Assembly (NCBI RefSeq): GCF_003696265.1
Contig: NZ_RFFH01000020.1
Coordinates: 1-64,000 of the forward strand
DNA: 64,000 nt
Origin: Nocardia stercoris
GTDB lineage: Bacteria; Actinomycetota; Actinomycetes; Mycobacteriales; Mycobacteriaceae
Reading direction: 5' to 3'
Part shown: in pieces, positions 34,654 through 42,240 of the stretch
Layout of the letters: every line of letters begins with the position of its first letter
How positions within the stretch are numbered: position 1 is the stretch's first letter
Position numbers and translations under genes: made by a program
Notes under the pieces: generated by a model
Seen by the model: the letters and a program-made list of their open reading frames with translations, nothing else
Told to the model about the DNA's origin: nothing
Databases searched by the model: none

Positions 34654-35799
34654 GTGAAGCGCACGCTTTTCGAGCCCGAGCACGAACTGTTCCGGGAATC
34701 GTTCCGTAAGTTCCTGGACCAGCATGTCGCGGAACATCATGCGGAGTGGGAGAACGAGGGCCTGGTCCCTCGCGAGGTGTGGCTCGAGGCCGGTAAGCAG
34801 GGCTTCCTGGGTACCGACGTGCCCGAGGAGTTCGGCGGCGGCGGGGTCGAGGACTTCCGCTACAACGCGATCGTCACCGAGGAAGCCACCCGCGGTGGTT
34901 TCAGCGGTCTCGGATTCACGCTGCACAACGATGTCGTGGCGCCGTACCTGCTGAAGCTGGCCAACGACGAGCAGAAGCGGCGCTGGCTGCCCGGATTCGT
35001 CTCCGGCGAGATCATCACCGCCATCGCCATGACCGAGCCCGGCACCGGTTCGGACCTGCAGGGCATCAAGACCCGCGCGGTCCGCGACGGCGACGACTGG
35101 GTGCTCAACGGCGCCAAGACCTTCATCACCAACGGCATCAACGCCGACCTGGTGATCGTGGTCGCCCAGACCGACCCCGAGAAGGGCGCCATGGGCTTCT
35201 CGCTGCTGGTGGTCGAGCGCGGTATGGCCGGGTTCGAGCGCGGCCGCAACCTGGACAAGATCGGCATGAAGGCGCAGGACACCGCGGAGCTCAGCTTCAC
35301 CGACGTCCGGGTGCCGGCCGCCAACCTGCTCGGCGAGGAGGGCCACGGCTTCCTCTACCTGATGCAGAACCTGCCCCAGGAGCGGCTGTCGATCGCCGTA
35401 GTCGCCGCCGCCGCAATGGAATCCGTGCTGGAGCAGACCATCCAGTACGTGCGCGACCGCAAGGCGTTCGGCAAGCCGATCGGCGCGCAGCAGAACACCC
35501 GGTTCGTGCTGGCGGAACTGGCCACCAAGGCCACCGCTGTCCGGGTCTTCGTCGACCACTGCATCAACCTGCTGAACTCCGGCGACCTCTCGGTCGAGGA
35601 CGCCGCCAAGGCGAAGTGGTGGAGCACCGAGGAGCAGATCGACCTGATCGACCGCTGCCTCCAGCTGCACGGTGGCTACGGCTTCATGCGTGAGTACCCG
35701 GTCGCCCGGGCGTACATGGACTCGCGCGTCCAGACGATCTACGGCGGTACGACCGAGATCATGAAGGAGATCATCGGCCGGGGACTGAAACTCAGCTGA
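34654..35799 (+). CDS. fadE20: Acyl-CoA dehydrogenase (FadE20-like)
   Basis: FAD-dependent dehydrogenase of fatty acyl-CoA, 381 residues, full length. FAD/substrate signatures are MTEPGTGSDLQGIKTRA, the middle-domain AELSFTDVRVPAANLLG and the C-terminal DRCLQLHGGYGFMREYP. The end reads YGGTTEIMKEIIGR, where the Glu of YEGT in medium-chain enzymes is Gly, as in long-chain and isovaleryl types with the base elsewhere. GTG 34654 follows AAGGAGG. Position after hflX matches fadE20 (Rv2724c). Its last 45 bases are repeated at 49589-49633. Confidence 0.93.
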   Translation: MKRTLFEPEHELFRESFRKFLDQHVAEHHAEWENEGLVPREVWLEAGKQGFLGTDVPEEFGGGGVEDFRYNAIVTEEATRGGFSGLGFTLHNDVVAPYLLKLANDEQKRRWLPGFVSGEIITAIAMTEPGTGSDLQGIKTRAVRDGDDWVLNGAKTFITNGINADLVIVVAQTDPEKGAMGFSLLVVERGMAGFERGRNLDKIGMKAQDTAELSFTDVRVPAANLLGEEGHGFLYLMQNLPQERLSIAVVAAAAMESVLEQTIQYVRDRKAFGKPIGAQQNTRFVLAELATKATAVRVFVDHCINLLNSGDLSVEDAAKAKWWSTEEQIDLIDRCLQLHGGYGFMREYPVARAYMDSRVQTIYGGTTEIMKEIIGRGLKLS

Positions 35800-35801
35800 T
35801 C
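35757..35801 (+). repeat. Direct repeat, left copy (3' end of fadE20)
   Basis: 45 bases covering the last 13 codons (including stop) and 2 bases beyond. 43 of 45 match 49589-49633 in the same orientation. It could be one half of an attachment-site pair flanking the accessory segment. Confidence 0.85.
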
Positions 35802-35918
35802 ACAGGGGGTTTCGGGTCTCGTGAGAGGACCGTGCTCCCGCTCTGCTGCCATGGCTGATGCAAACCTCGAAATTTTCGAACAGCCGAGATACGGGGGTAC
35901 GGTATCCGCCACTGGTGC

Positions 35919-35968
35919 CGCGACCCTTTTGCGTTGTGTACGTCGCGACCCTTTTGCGTTGTGTACGT
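35919..35968. repeat. Perfect 25-bp tandem duplication
   Basis: The unit 35919-35943 is repeated exactly at 35944-35968. It lies in non-coding DNA between the fadE20 stop and the decayed epimerase gene, at the left edge of the accessory segment. Confidence 0.9.
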
Positions 35969-36055
35969 ACAGCCCTGGCCAACCATCTCCCCGGACCCGG
36001 CGGTTGTCACCTGCCGGGTCCGGGGCGACGAACGTTGTGTGCAGATCGACGGCCG

Positions 36056-36592
36056 GAGCCGCTCCTTGTCGCGGCGGGACACGAGGTAGCGGGCATGACA
36101 CGCTCACCGGAAAAGGCGCGGCTGCTCGCCGCCATCGGTGCGGAACCAGTGGTGTGCAACGCCTTCGACGCCGACGGCCTCGCCGCAGCCGTCACCGCGT
36201 TCGCCCCCGAACTGGGTTATGCACCAGCTCTCCCCGACGACGCGACACGCCTTCCTGCGGGCCGCGCGGCCAACGCTCGTATCCGCCGCGACGGCACCAC
36301 AAACCTTTTGGCTGCCACCCGCGCCGCCGGCGTCTCGCGCTTCATCGCCCAGAGCGTCGCCTGGGAGATGAGCGGAGAAGGCCAGGCCGCCAAGGACTTC
36401 CTGGAGCAGTCGGTGCCTGCGGCACGCGGCGTAGTCCAATACGGCCAGTTCTACGGTCCTGGAACGTATTACCCGAGTACCCTCCCCACGCTGCCTCGCA
36501 TCGCCCTCGAAGAAGCAGCCGCCCGCACGGCCCACGCCCTCGATCTCACTACCGGCATCAACGAATTCACCGAAGAATCCGCCACGGCATGA
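36056..36592 (+). pseudogene. NAD(P)-dependent epimerase/dehydratase remnant
   Basis: The frame from about 36056 encodes the body of an extended-SDR protein: LLVAAGHEVAGMTRSPEKAR, NARIRRDGTTNLLAATRAAG, SRFIAQSVAW, a YGQFYGPGTYY segment and a C-terminal AHALDLTTGINEF. The N-terminal strand and glycine-rich nucleotide loop (GxxGxxG) that should precede it are missing, and there is no plausible start codon. Codons are also lost after VTAFAPE and after SGEGQAA. I conclude it is a truncated, decaying gene. Confidence 0.75.
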
Positions 36593-36789
36593 GACGCGGT
36601 CCCAGGTACCGGCATACCCGGGGAAGTGCGGGCAGGCGTCGCCGCAGCGCTGTCAGCAACCCCGAGGGCTCGCTGCGCGCGGGACCTGCGAATTTCTCCG
36701 ATGCGGTGCTCGCTGTGCGACGTGTTCGAACGCTACGGGTGCCGGCGAGACGGTGGTGACGCACGGGCTGGCGTCTTCCGCCGGACTGC

Positions 36790-37437
36790 TCATCCGTTAC
36801 CGGTGCTGAAGCCGGACAGTAGACCAGCGCGCGCGGCGTGCGCGGCGACGGCGGCACAACGGCCCGCAAGGTCGAGGTCTACCGGCTCTCCGGTGATGTA
36901 GATCCGCTGATAGAGCGGGGCGGCGAGCCAGCGAATCACCTGGATCGGGTCGGTGTCGGCCGGCACCTCGCTCCGGTCGATCGCGCGCAGTACCGCGACC
37001 GACGCCCGCTCGGCCCGGTCATCGATCGCGACGGTCAGCGTTCTCCGCGCCGCGGGATCGCGCACGGCGGTCGAGACCATGCAGTCCAGCCATCCCCGAT
37101 GCGCCGGGCTGTCCCGCAGCCGCACTATAGCGCCGGCGACATAGCGCAGATCCTGCTCGAGATCTCCGGTGTCGGGCATGGTGAATTCGGTCGTGAGCTG
37201 GTCGGCCACCTCGCGAATGAGCGCCTCCAGAGTGCCCCAGCGCCGATAGATCGTCGACACCGCGACGTTGGACCGTTGGGCGATCCGGTCCAGACTGGCA
37301 CCGCCATAACCGAACTCGGCCAATTCGGCCAGTGTCGCGTCGAGTACGGCGGTGCGGGTGCGTGCGGTGCGTCCACCGGGCCGACGTGTCCCGGATTGGG
37401 CCTCCGCCGACCTCGGTAAATGAGAATTCTCTTGCAT
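36790..37437 (-). CDS. TetR-family regulator
   Basis: A 215-residue repressor. The N-terminal HTH (LDRIAQRSNVAVSTIYRRWG) is well formed; the C-terminal half (TetR_C-like, DLEQDLRYVAGAIVRLRDSP to WLAAPLYQRIYITGEPVD) is typical of the AcrR-type family. GGAGGC precedes ATG 37437. It is divergent from the hydrolase-SDR fusion gene, sharing a 61-bp gap, so it probably controls that operon and itself. Ligand unknown. Confidence 0.9.
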   Translation of the reverse strand: MQENSHLPRSAEAQSGTRRPGGRTARTRTAVLDATLAELAEFGYGGASLDRIAQRSNVAVSTIYRRWGTLEALIREVADQLTTEFTMPDTGDLEQDLRYVAGAIVRLRDSPAHRGWLDCMVSTAVRDPAARRTLTVAIDDRAERASVAVLRAIDRSEVPADTDPIQVIRWLAAPLYQRIYITGEPVDLDLAGRCAAVAAHAARAGLLSGFSTGNG

Positions 37438-37498
37438 TAAGCCTCCGTGCCGGTCATGCTTCCCATGTTAACGCAAATCGATTCCTGTTAGGATTGCC

Positions 37499-38962
37499 AT
37501 GGGCATACCCCAGATCGTGCACCGGTTCGTCGATGTCGACGGCGCCCGCGTGTTCTACCGCAGCGCGGGACCCGACGATGCGCCGGTCCTGTTGCTGCTC
37601 CACGGTTTTCCCTCCGCTTCGCATCAGTTCCGGAGGCTGATCGATGCGCTGGGTTCCCGATACCGGGTGATCGCGCCCGACTATCCCGGCTTCGGTCACA
37701 CCGAGGTTCCAGCGGACTACCACTACTCGTTCGAGGCACTCGCCGACACCGTCGAGGGCTTCGTGCTGGCTGTCGGGCTGCGCCGATTCGTCATGTACGC
37801 CTTCGACTTCGGTGGCCCGGTGGGTCTTCGACTGGCTACCCGGCATCCGGAATGGATCGCCGGCCTGGTGATACAGAACGCGAATTCCTACGTCGAGGGC
37901 CTGTCCGAGGCGGCCCGGGAGCTGATCGCCAATCGGCCCGGCGTCGCGGGCGCGGAAGACCAGGTACGGCAGATCCTCACTCTCGCGGTCACCCGGGCGC
38001 AATATGAAGGCGGCACAATCGATCCCGAGCATGTTTCCCCGGACGGATGGACCCTCGACCAGTACTTCCTGGACCAACCAGGCCGGGAGGAAGCCCAGAT
38101 CGCGCTCGCGTTGGACTATCACGCCAATGTCGAGCTCTACCCGACCTGGCAGCGGTGGCTGCGCGAGCATCAGCCACCCACACTGATCCTCTGGGGCCGC
38201 CACGATCTGTTCTTTCCCGAATCGGGTGCGACCTCATACCTGCGCGATCTGCCGGATGCCGAACTGCACCTGCTCGACACCGGCCATTTCGCACTGGAAG
38301 AGACACTGCCGCACGTGGTTCCGATCATCACCGAATTCCTCGATCGGGCGTGGGCACTGGGCCGGGCTCGGATCGCCGTGATCGGCGCGACGGGCAACCT
38401 CGGAGGTGCGGTGGCACGGGAAGCGCGGGCCCGCGGTCATCGGGTCACCGCGTTGGGGCGGGCGGATGTCGATGTCACCGACGTCGAATCGATCGTGCCC
38501 CGGGTGGCCGGGCACGACGCTGTAGTGGTCGCGGTCAAGGGCGGCGACCGGCTGGTGCCACGCGCCGCCGAAGCCGTGCTGGCGGCCTTGCCGAAGGCCG
38601 ATGTCGATCGGCTCGTCTTCCTGGGTGGCGGCGGCAGCCTGGAATACGCACCGGGACAACGGTTTATCGATGCACCGGACTTTCCGCCGCAGTATCTCGA
38701 GACGGCCCGCGATCAGGGCGAGGCGCTACAGCTGTTCCGAGCGGCGATGCAGACGCCGGTCGCGTGGTCCTATGCCAGTCCGCCACCGGTGCATCTGGTG
38801 CCCGGAGACCGGACCGGAACCTACCGCGCCGAGGCGCGCGACACTCCCATCGTCGACGAACACGGCGAAAGCCGGATCAGCGTAGGCGATTACGCCTCGG
38901 CCGTCGTAGACGCCGTGGAGAACAACTACTTCCTCCGCACTCGATTCACCGTCGGTTACTGA
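37499..38962 (+). CDS. Fusion of an alpha/beta hydrolase and an NAD(P)-binding SDR-like domain
   Basis: 487 residues in two complete domains. Residues 1-285 are an alpha/beta hydrolase of the epoxide-hydrolase/haloalkane-dehalogenase type: the oxyanion HGFPSAS, nucleophile elbow FDFGGPVG with Asp in the nucleophile position, and the catalytic His in DTGHFALEE. From residue 290, RIAVIGATGNLGGAVAREAR begins a Rossmann domain like NmrA/atypical SDRs (GATGNLG nucleotide loop) that runs to the end. AGGA is 5 bases before ATG 37499. No start or stop interrupts the junction, so the fusion looks real rather than a frameshift artefact. Substrates unknown. Confidence 0.85.
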   Translation: MGIPQIVHRFVDVDGARVFYRSAGPDDAPVLLLLHGFPSASHQFRRLIDALGSRYRVIAPDYPGFGHTEVPADYHYSFEALADTVEGFVLAVGLRRFVMYAFDFGGPVGLRLATRHPEWIAGLVIQNANSYVEGLSEAARELIANRPGVAGAEDQVRQILTLAVTRAQYEGGTIDPEHVSPDGWTLDQYFLDQPGREEAQIALALDYHANVELYPTWQRWLREHQPPTLILWGRHDLFFPESGATSYLRDLPDAELHLLDTGHFALEETLPHVVPIITEFLDRAWALGRARIAVIGATGNLGGAVAREARARGHRVTALGRADVDVTDVESIVPRVAGHDAVVVAVKGGDRLVPRAAEAVLAALPKADVDRLVFLGGGGSLEYAPGQRFIDAPDFPPQYLETARDQGEALQLFRAAMQTPVAWSYASPPPVHLVPGDRTGTYRAEARDTPIVDEHGESRISVGDYASAVVDAVENNYFLRTRFTVGY

Positions 38963-38980
38963 CCCACGCAGGAGCATCCA

Positions 38981-39178
38981 ATGAACACGACAGTTCTCAC
39001 GGCGATCGCCCGCAACGGTGCGGCCCAGCGCGCGGTGCTGCTCGCACTTGCCACAGTGGTGCTTATCGCCACCGACGAGCGCATCTTGGTCCCCGTGGCG
39101 GTGTCGATCTATGCCATCGCCAATGCCGTTGCTATCGTGCGGGCTACTGCCCGAGCCACTTCGGGCGGCGCCCGATGA
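38981..39178 (+). CDS. Small membrane protein in the hydrolase operon
   Basis: 65 residues with two hydrophobic stretches (AAQRAVLLALATVVLIA and ILVPVAVSIYAIANAVAIV). AGGAG precedes ATG 38981, 18 bases after the fusion gene's stop. Its own stop overlaps the next ATG by 4 bases. Not recognised. Confidence 0.72.
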   Translation: MNTTVLTAIARNGAAQRAVLLALATVVLIATDERILVPVAVSIYAIANAVAIVRATARATSGGAR

Positions 39179-39966
39179 AACCGGGCATCGAGATCCGCGC
39201 ACTCGGCGGACCTACAGCGCTACTCGATGTCGCCGGACTGCGGCTGCTCACCGATCCGACCTTCGACGGGCCGGGCGAGTATCCGCTCGGAGCGGGGCGA
39301 GTACTGGTCAAAACCGCTCCGTCGGCGCTGTCACCACAGCAGCTCGGCCCGGTCGATGCGGTACTGCTGTCCCATGATCAGCATCCTGACAATCTCGATA
39401 CCGCGGGTCGCCACTATCTCGCGCAGGTGCCGCTGGTCCTGACCACCGCGGCCGCCGAGTCACGGCTGGCCGGATCATGCCGCGCGGTCGGGATCTGGGA
39501 GTACGTCGATCTCGCCCGACCGGCCGGCGGCACCTTGCGAATCACCCGTGTTCCGGCACGCCACGGTCCCGACGGTACCGAGCATCTGGTCGGTGAGGTG
39601 GCCGGGTTCGTGCTCACGGGCGCGGATCTGCCAACGGTGTACATCAGCGGCGACAACGCGTCGCTCGATGTCGTCCGCTCGGTCGCCGAGCGATTCCCGC
39701 GCATCGACGTGGCAATGCTGTTCGCGGGTGCGGCGCGCACAGAGTTGATCGAGCACGGTCACCTCACGCTCACCAGCGCCGAGGCCGCCACGGCTGCCCG
39801 GATCCTGGGTGCCGGACAGGTGGTGCCGCTGCACTTCGACAGCTGGCAGCACTTCACCGAAGGTGGCGCCGCACTGCTCGCGGCGTTCACCGATGCTGGG
39901 CTGCGTGACCGGCTCACTCTGTTGCGGCCCGGCGACCGCGCCGTCGTCGTCCTCGATTCGGTCTGA
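39175..39966 (+). CDS. MBL-fold metallo-hydrolase (UlaG-like)
   Basis: A 263-residue beta-lactamase-fold hydrolase. The metal motif is LLSHDQHPDNLD (H-x-x-H-x-D), with VPARHGPDG, VYISGDNASL and a final PLHFDSW histidine supplying the other ligands. Such UlaG/YtnP-like proteins hydrolyse lactones, phosphodiesters and other esters. Start overlaps the upstream stop. Together with the hydrolase-SDR fusion it suggests breakdown of an ester- or lactone-containing compound; this is inference. Confidence 0.87.
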   Translation: MKPGIEIRALGGPTALLDVAGLRLLTDPTFDGPGEYPLGAGRVLVKTAPSALSPQQLGPVDAVLLSHDQHPDNLDTAGRHYLAQVPLVLTTAAAESRLAGSCRAVGIWEYVDLARPAGGTLRITRVPARHGPDGTEHLVGEVAGFVLTGADLPTVYISGDNASLDVVRSVAERFPRIDVAMLFAGAARTELIEHGHLTLTSAEAATAARILGAGQVVPLHFDSWQHFTEGGAALLAAFTDAGLRDRLTLLRPGDRAVVVLDSV

Positions 39967-39979
39967 GGTACGGCGATTC

Positions 39980-40017
39980 GCCGCTGCCTGTGCTGGTTTC
40001 GCGGTGCGGGCAGCGGC
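39980..40017. terminator. Probable terminator between convergent genes
   Basis: A 9-bp perfect stem (39980-39988 with 40009-40017) with a 20-base loop, between the MBL and MarR stops. Confidence 0.5.
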
Positions 40018-40041
40018 TGCGCGTCGCACGCTCCGAGGCGA

Positions 40042-40545
40042 TCACCGTGTGCCGGTGCGGCGGCGGCCGGTCGACGGGGTGGGCCGGTCGCGGAGGCGAT
40101 CGATGTGGCGTTGCTGGATCGTGGTGTTGGTGCGCAGGAAGTCGGTGATCAGCCGAAGCTGTCCGGCATCGTATTTCGCGGCAAGCTCGCGCTCTCCGTC
40201 GCTGATCAGCGGGCCGACGAGGTCGAAGCAGCGTCGCGCACCCTCGTCGGTGATGCGGATCACCACCTTGCGCCGGTCGACCGGGTGTGGCGCCCGGACG
40301 AGCAGGTCCAGTTTCTCCAGCCGGTCGAGCATGACGGTGACGCTGCCGGTGGTGAGGTTGAGCCGGTCGCTGAGTTCACTAGGGCTGAGTTCACCGGTGG
40401 TGAGTAGTTCTTCCAGGCAGCGCAGGTCGGTGCCGTTGACGCCCAGCAGGCGGGCGGTCTCGCGGTCGAAGTCGTCGACGGCGGCCTGGTAGGCCTGGGT
40501 CGCCTGCCCGAGTTCGGCGAGCGCTTCCGCCATCTCACTTGACAT
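40042..40545 (-). CDS. MarR-family regulator of the monooxygenase/efflux group
   Basis: A 167-residue winged-helix repressor. The recognition helix is around SPSELSDRLNLTTGSVTVML, and the wing is VDRRKVVIRITDEG. AAGGAG at 40555-40560 is 9 bases before ATG 40545, deciding the start. It is divergent from an MFS exporter across an AT-rich gap with a TTGAT-A-ATCAA palindrome. Related TTGA sites lie before the flavin monooxygenase, so it probably represses itself, the exporter and the monooxygenase until a ligand binds. Confidence 0.9.
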   Translation of the reverse strand: MSSEMAEALAELGQATQAYQAAVDDFDRETARLLGVNGTDLRCLEELLTTGELSPSELSDRLNLTTGSVTVMLDRLEKLDLLVRAPHPVDRRKVVIRITDEGARRCFDLVGPLISDGERELAAKYDAGQLRLITDFLRTNTTIQQRHIDRLRDRPTPSTGRRRTGTR

Positions 40546-40575
40546 CCGTTTCATCTCCTTACACGCAAAAATAAA

Positions 40576-40586
40576 TTGATAATCAA
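40576..40586. promoter_or_regulatory. Candidate MarR operator, marR/MFS intergenic
   Basis: TTGAT-A-ATCAA, a perfect palindrome in AT-rich DNA between two divergent starts. It resembles the sites at 42160 and 42199. Confidence 0.6.
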
Positions 40587-40651
40587 GATACATTATGTTC
40601 AAGATTCATAGCAGTCAAGTGAGATGGGGGAGCCGCTCATGTCCCGAGTCC

Positions 40652-42094
40652 GTGAAGGCGACCGGCGCGGCGCCGGCCATCGCGCTGTCACCCCACCCCA
40701 AGCGGTGGGCTGCCGCGGTCGTGATGATCCCGGCGGCCTTGCTGGACGTGATCGACGGTTCGATCATCAATACGGCGCTACCCTCGATCGGCCGTGGGCT
40801 GGGCGCTACTCCCGCCGAGCTGCAGTGGACGGTGTCGGCCTATCTGCTGGGGTTCGCGGCCACCCTGATCGTCGCCGGGCATCTGGGCGATCGGTTCGGC
40901 CGCAAGGGTTTGTTCCTGGCCGGGTTGGCCGGGTTCGCGGTCTCGAGCCTGGCCGGTGCCGTGGCGGCGGGGCCGGACCAGTTGATCGTGGCGCGGGCTG
41001 CGCAGGGTGTGGCTGCCGCGGTGATCATGCCGCAGGTGCTCGGCTCGTTGCGGGTCTTGTTCACCGGCGCGGAGCGGGGCAAGGTGTTCGCGATCTACGG
41101 CGCGATCGCCGGGCTCGCGATGGCGGCCGGAGTGGTATTGGGCGGGGTGTTGACGGACTGGAACCTGTTCGGGTGGGGCTGGCGGACGATCTTCGCCATC
41201 AACGTGCCGCTGGCCGCCGTCCTGATCGTGTTGGGCGCATTGTGGATTCCCGCTGCCCGCGACCATGGGCCCGGCCGGGTCGGTGTCGTACGCGCGGGCG
41301 CATTGGCGCTGTCGCTGGCGGCGATCGTGCTGCCACTGGTGCAGGGCCGCTCCGTGGGGTGGTCATTGTGGGGGTGGTTGCGCCTGGGCGCGGGCGTTGC
41401 GGGCCTGGCTGGGTTGGCGAAGTGGCAACAGGTGCTCGATGAGCAGCGGCCGATGCTGCCTTCCGGGTTGTTCGTTTCGCGGGTATTCGTCGCCGGACTG
41501 GTCGTGCAGCTGCTGTTCTGCGGTGCGATGTCGGGTTTCATGCTGATCCTCACCATCTGGCTGCAGTCCGGTCAAGGCTATTCGCCGGCCCGGGCCGGGC
41601 TGTTGATGGTGGCGTTCAGCGTTGGCACCTTCCTGGCCGCTCCGATGGTCGACGGGCTGGTGGCGAGGTTCGGCCGCGGCGTCCCGGCGGCCGGCGGGCT
41701 GATCCTGGTCGGCGGGCTCTGCTGGGTTGTGCGGGCTACCGGCCACGTGTGCACCCACGCGGCGGCCTGGCCTCTGGTGCCGGGACTTCTGGTCGCCGGC
41801 ACGGGCCTTGGGCTGATGGTGATCCCGCTGGCCGACATCATGCTCACCGCCGTGCCGGAGGATCTGGCCGGCGTCGCGTCGGGTGTCTTCATCACTGCCC
41901 AGCAATTCGGTGGCGCGCTGGGCGTGGCGGTCATCGGCAACGCGTTCTTCGCCCGCGTCGGCGCCGGTCACGGGGATGCGATCGGCCGCGCGGGGCAGTG
42001 GTCGGTGGTGGCGTGCGCGGCCTGCGCAGTGCTGTGCCGTGTCATAACCTGCGCGGCGATCATCCCCCGCGCCGAGGCCGACCATGCCGGTTGA
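40652..42094 (+). CDS. MFS drug exporter, DHA2 type (14 helices)
   Basis: A 480-residue (from GTG 40652) proton-driven efflux protein. The first helix ends with LLDVIDGSIINTALPSIGRGL and the loop motif GHLGDRFGRKG is the MFS motif A; WGWRTIFAINVPLA is typical of DHA2 members. Start is uncertain: ATG 40595 and GTG 40619 are in frame. The best ribosome site, GGGGGAG at 40624, serves an ATG at 40639 that is in another frame, so an early frameshift or mis-start is possible. The last helix ends near residue 470. Confidence 0.87.
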   Translation: MKATGAAPAIALSPHPKRWAAAVVMIPAALLDVIDGSIINTALPSIGRGLGATPAELQWTVSAYLLGFAATLIVAGHLGDRFGRKGLFLAGLAGFAVSSLAGAVAAGPDQLIVARAAQGVAAAVIMPQVLGSLRVLFTGAERGKVFAIYGAIAGLAMAAGVVLGGVLTDWNLFGWGWRTIFAINVPLAAVLIVLGALWIPAARDHGPGRVGVVRAGALALSLAAIVLPLVQGRSVGWSLWGWLRLGAGVAGLAGLAKWQQVLDEQRPMLPSGLFVSRVFVAGLVVQLLFCGAMSGFMLILTIWLQSGQGYSPARAGLLMVAFSVGTFLAAPMVDGLVARFGRGVPAAGGLILVGGLCWVVRATGHVCTHAAAWPLVPGLLVAGTGLGLMVIPLADIMLTAVPEDLAGVASGVFITAQQFGGALGVAVIGNAFFARVGAGHGDAIGRAGQWSVVACAACAVLCRVITCAAIIPRAEADHAG

Positions 42095-42159
42095 CCTTCG
42101 GGTCTATCACGGCCCGGACCGGGCTCTGCGGCGGTCGTGGCACATCGCCCGAAAAATAG

Positions 42160-42174
42160 ACTTGACAATCAAGT
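42160..42174. promoter_or_regulatory. Candidate MarR operator upstream of the monooxygenase
   Basis: ACTTGA-CAA-TCAAGT, a perfect 6+6 inverted repeat 66 bases before ATG 42241. It shares the TTGA...TCAA half-sites with the palindrome at 40576. Confidence 0.65.
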
Positions 42175-42198
42175 ATCTTGAATGACAACCTGTATTTG

Positions 42199-42211
42199 CT
42201 TGACAAACAAG
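42199..42211. promoter_or_regulatory. Second candidate MarR operator
   Basis: CTTG-ACAAA-CAAG, an inverted repeat in the leader of the monooxygenase gene, 25 bases after the first site and overlapping sequence similar to it (CTTGACAA). Confidence 0.5.
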
Positions 42212-42240
42212 AAGAACGAATTTCAAGGGAAGTGGTTGAC

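Noticed and set aside
35881..35970. tRNA-like sequence or CRISPR repeats near the 25-bp duplication
   Set aside because: No cloverleaf can be drawn. There are only two abutting copies with no spacers, so it is a simple tandem duplication.
35821..36759. 312-codon plus-strand frame overlapping the epimerase remnant
   Set aside because: Arg/Pro-rich translation in the wrong frame; the recognisable epimerase sequence is in the frame ending at 36592.
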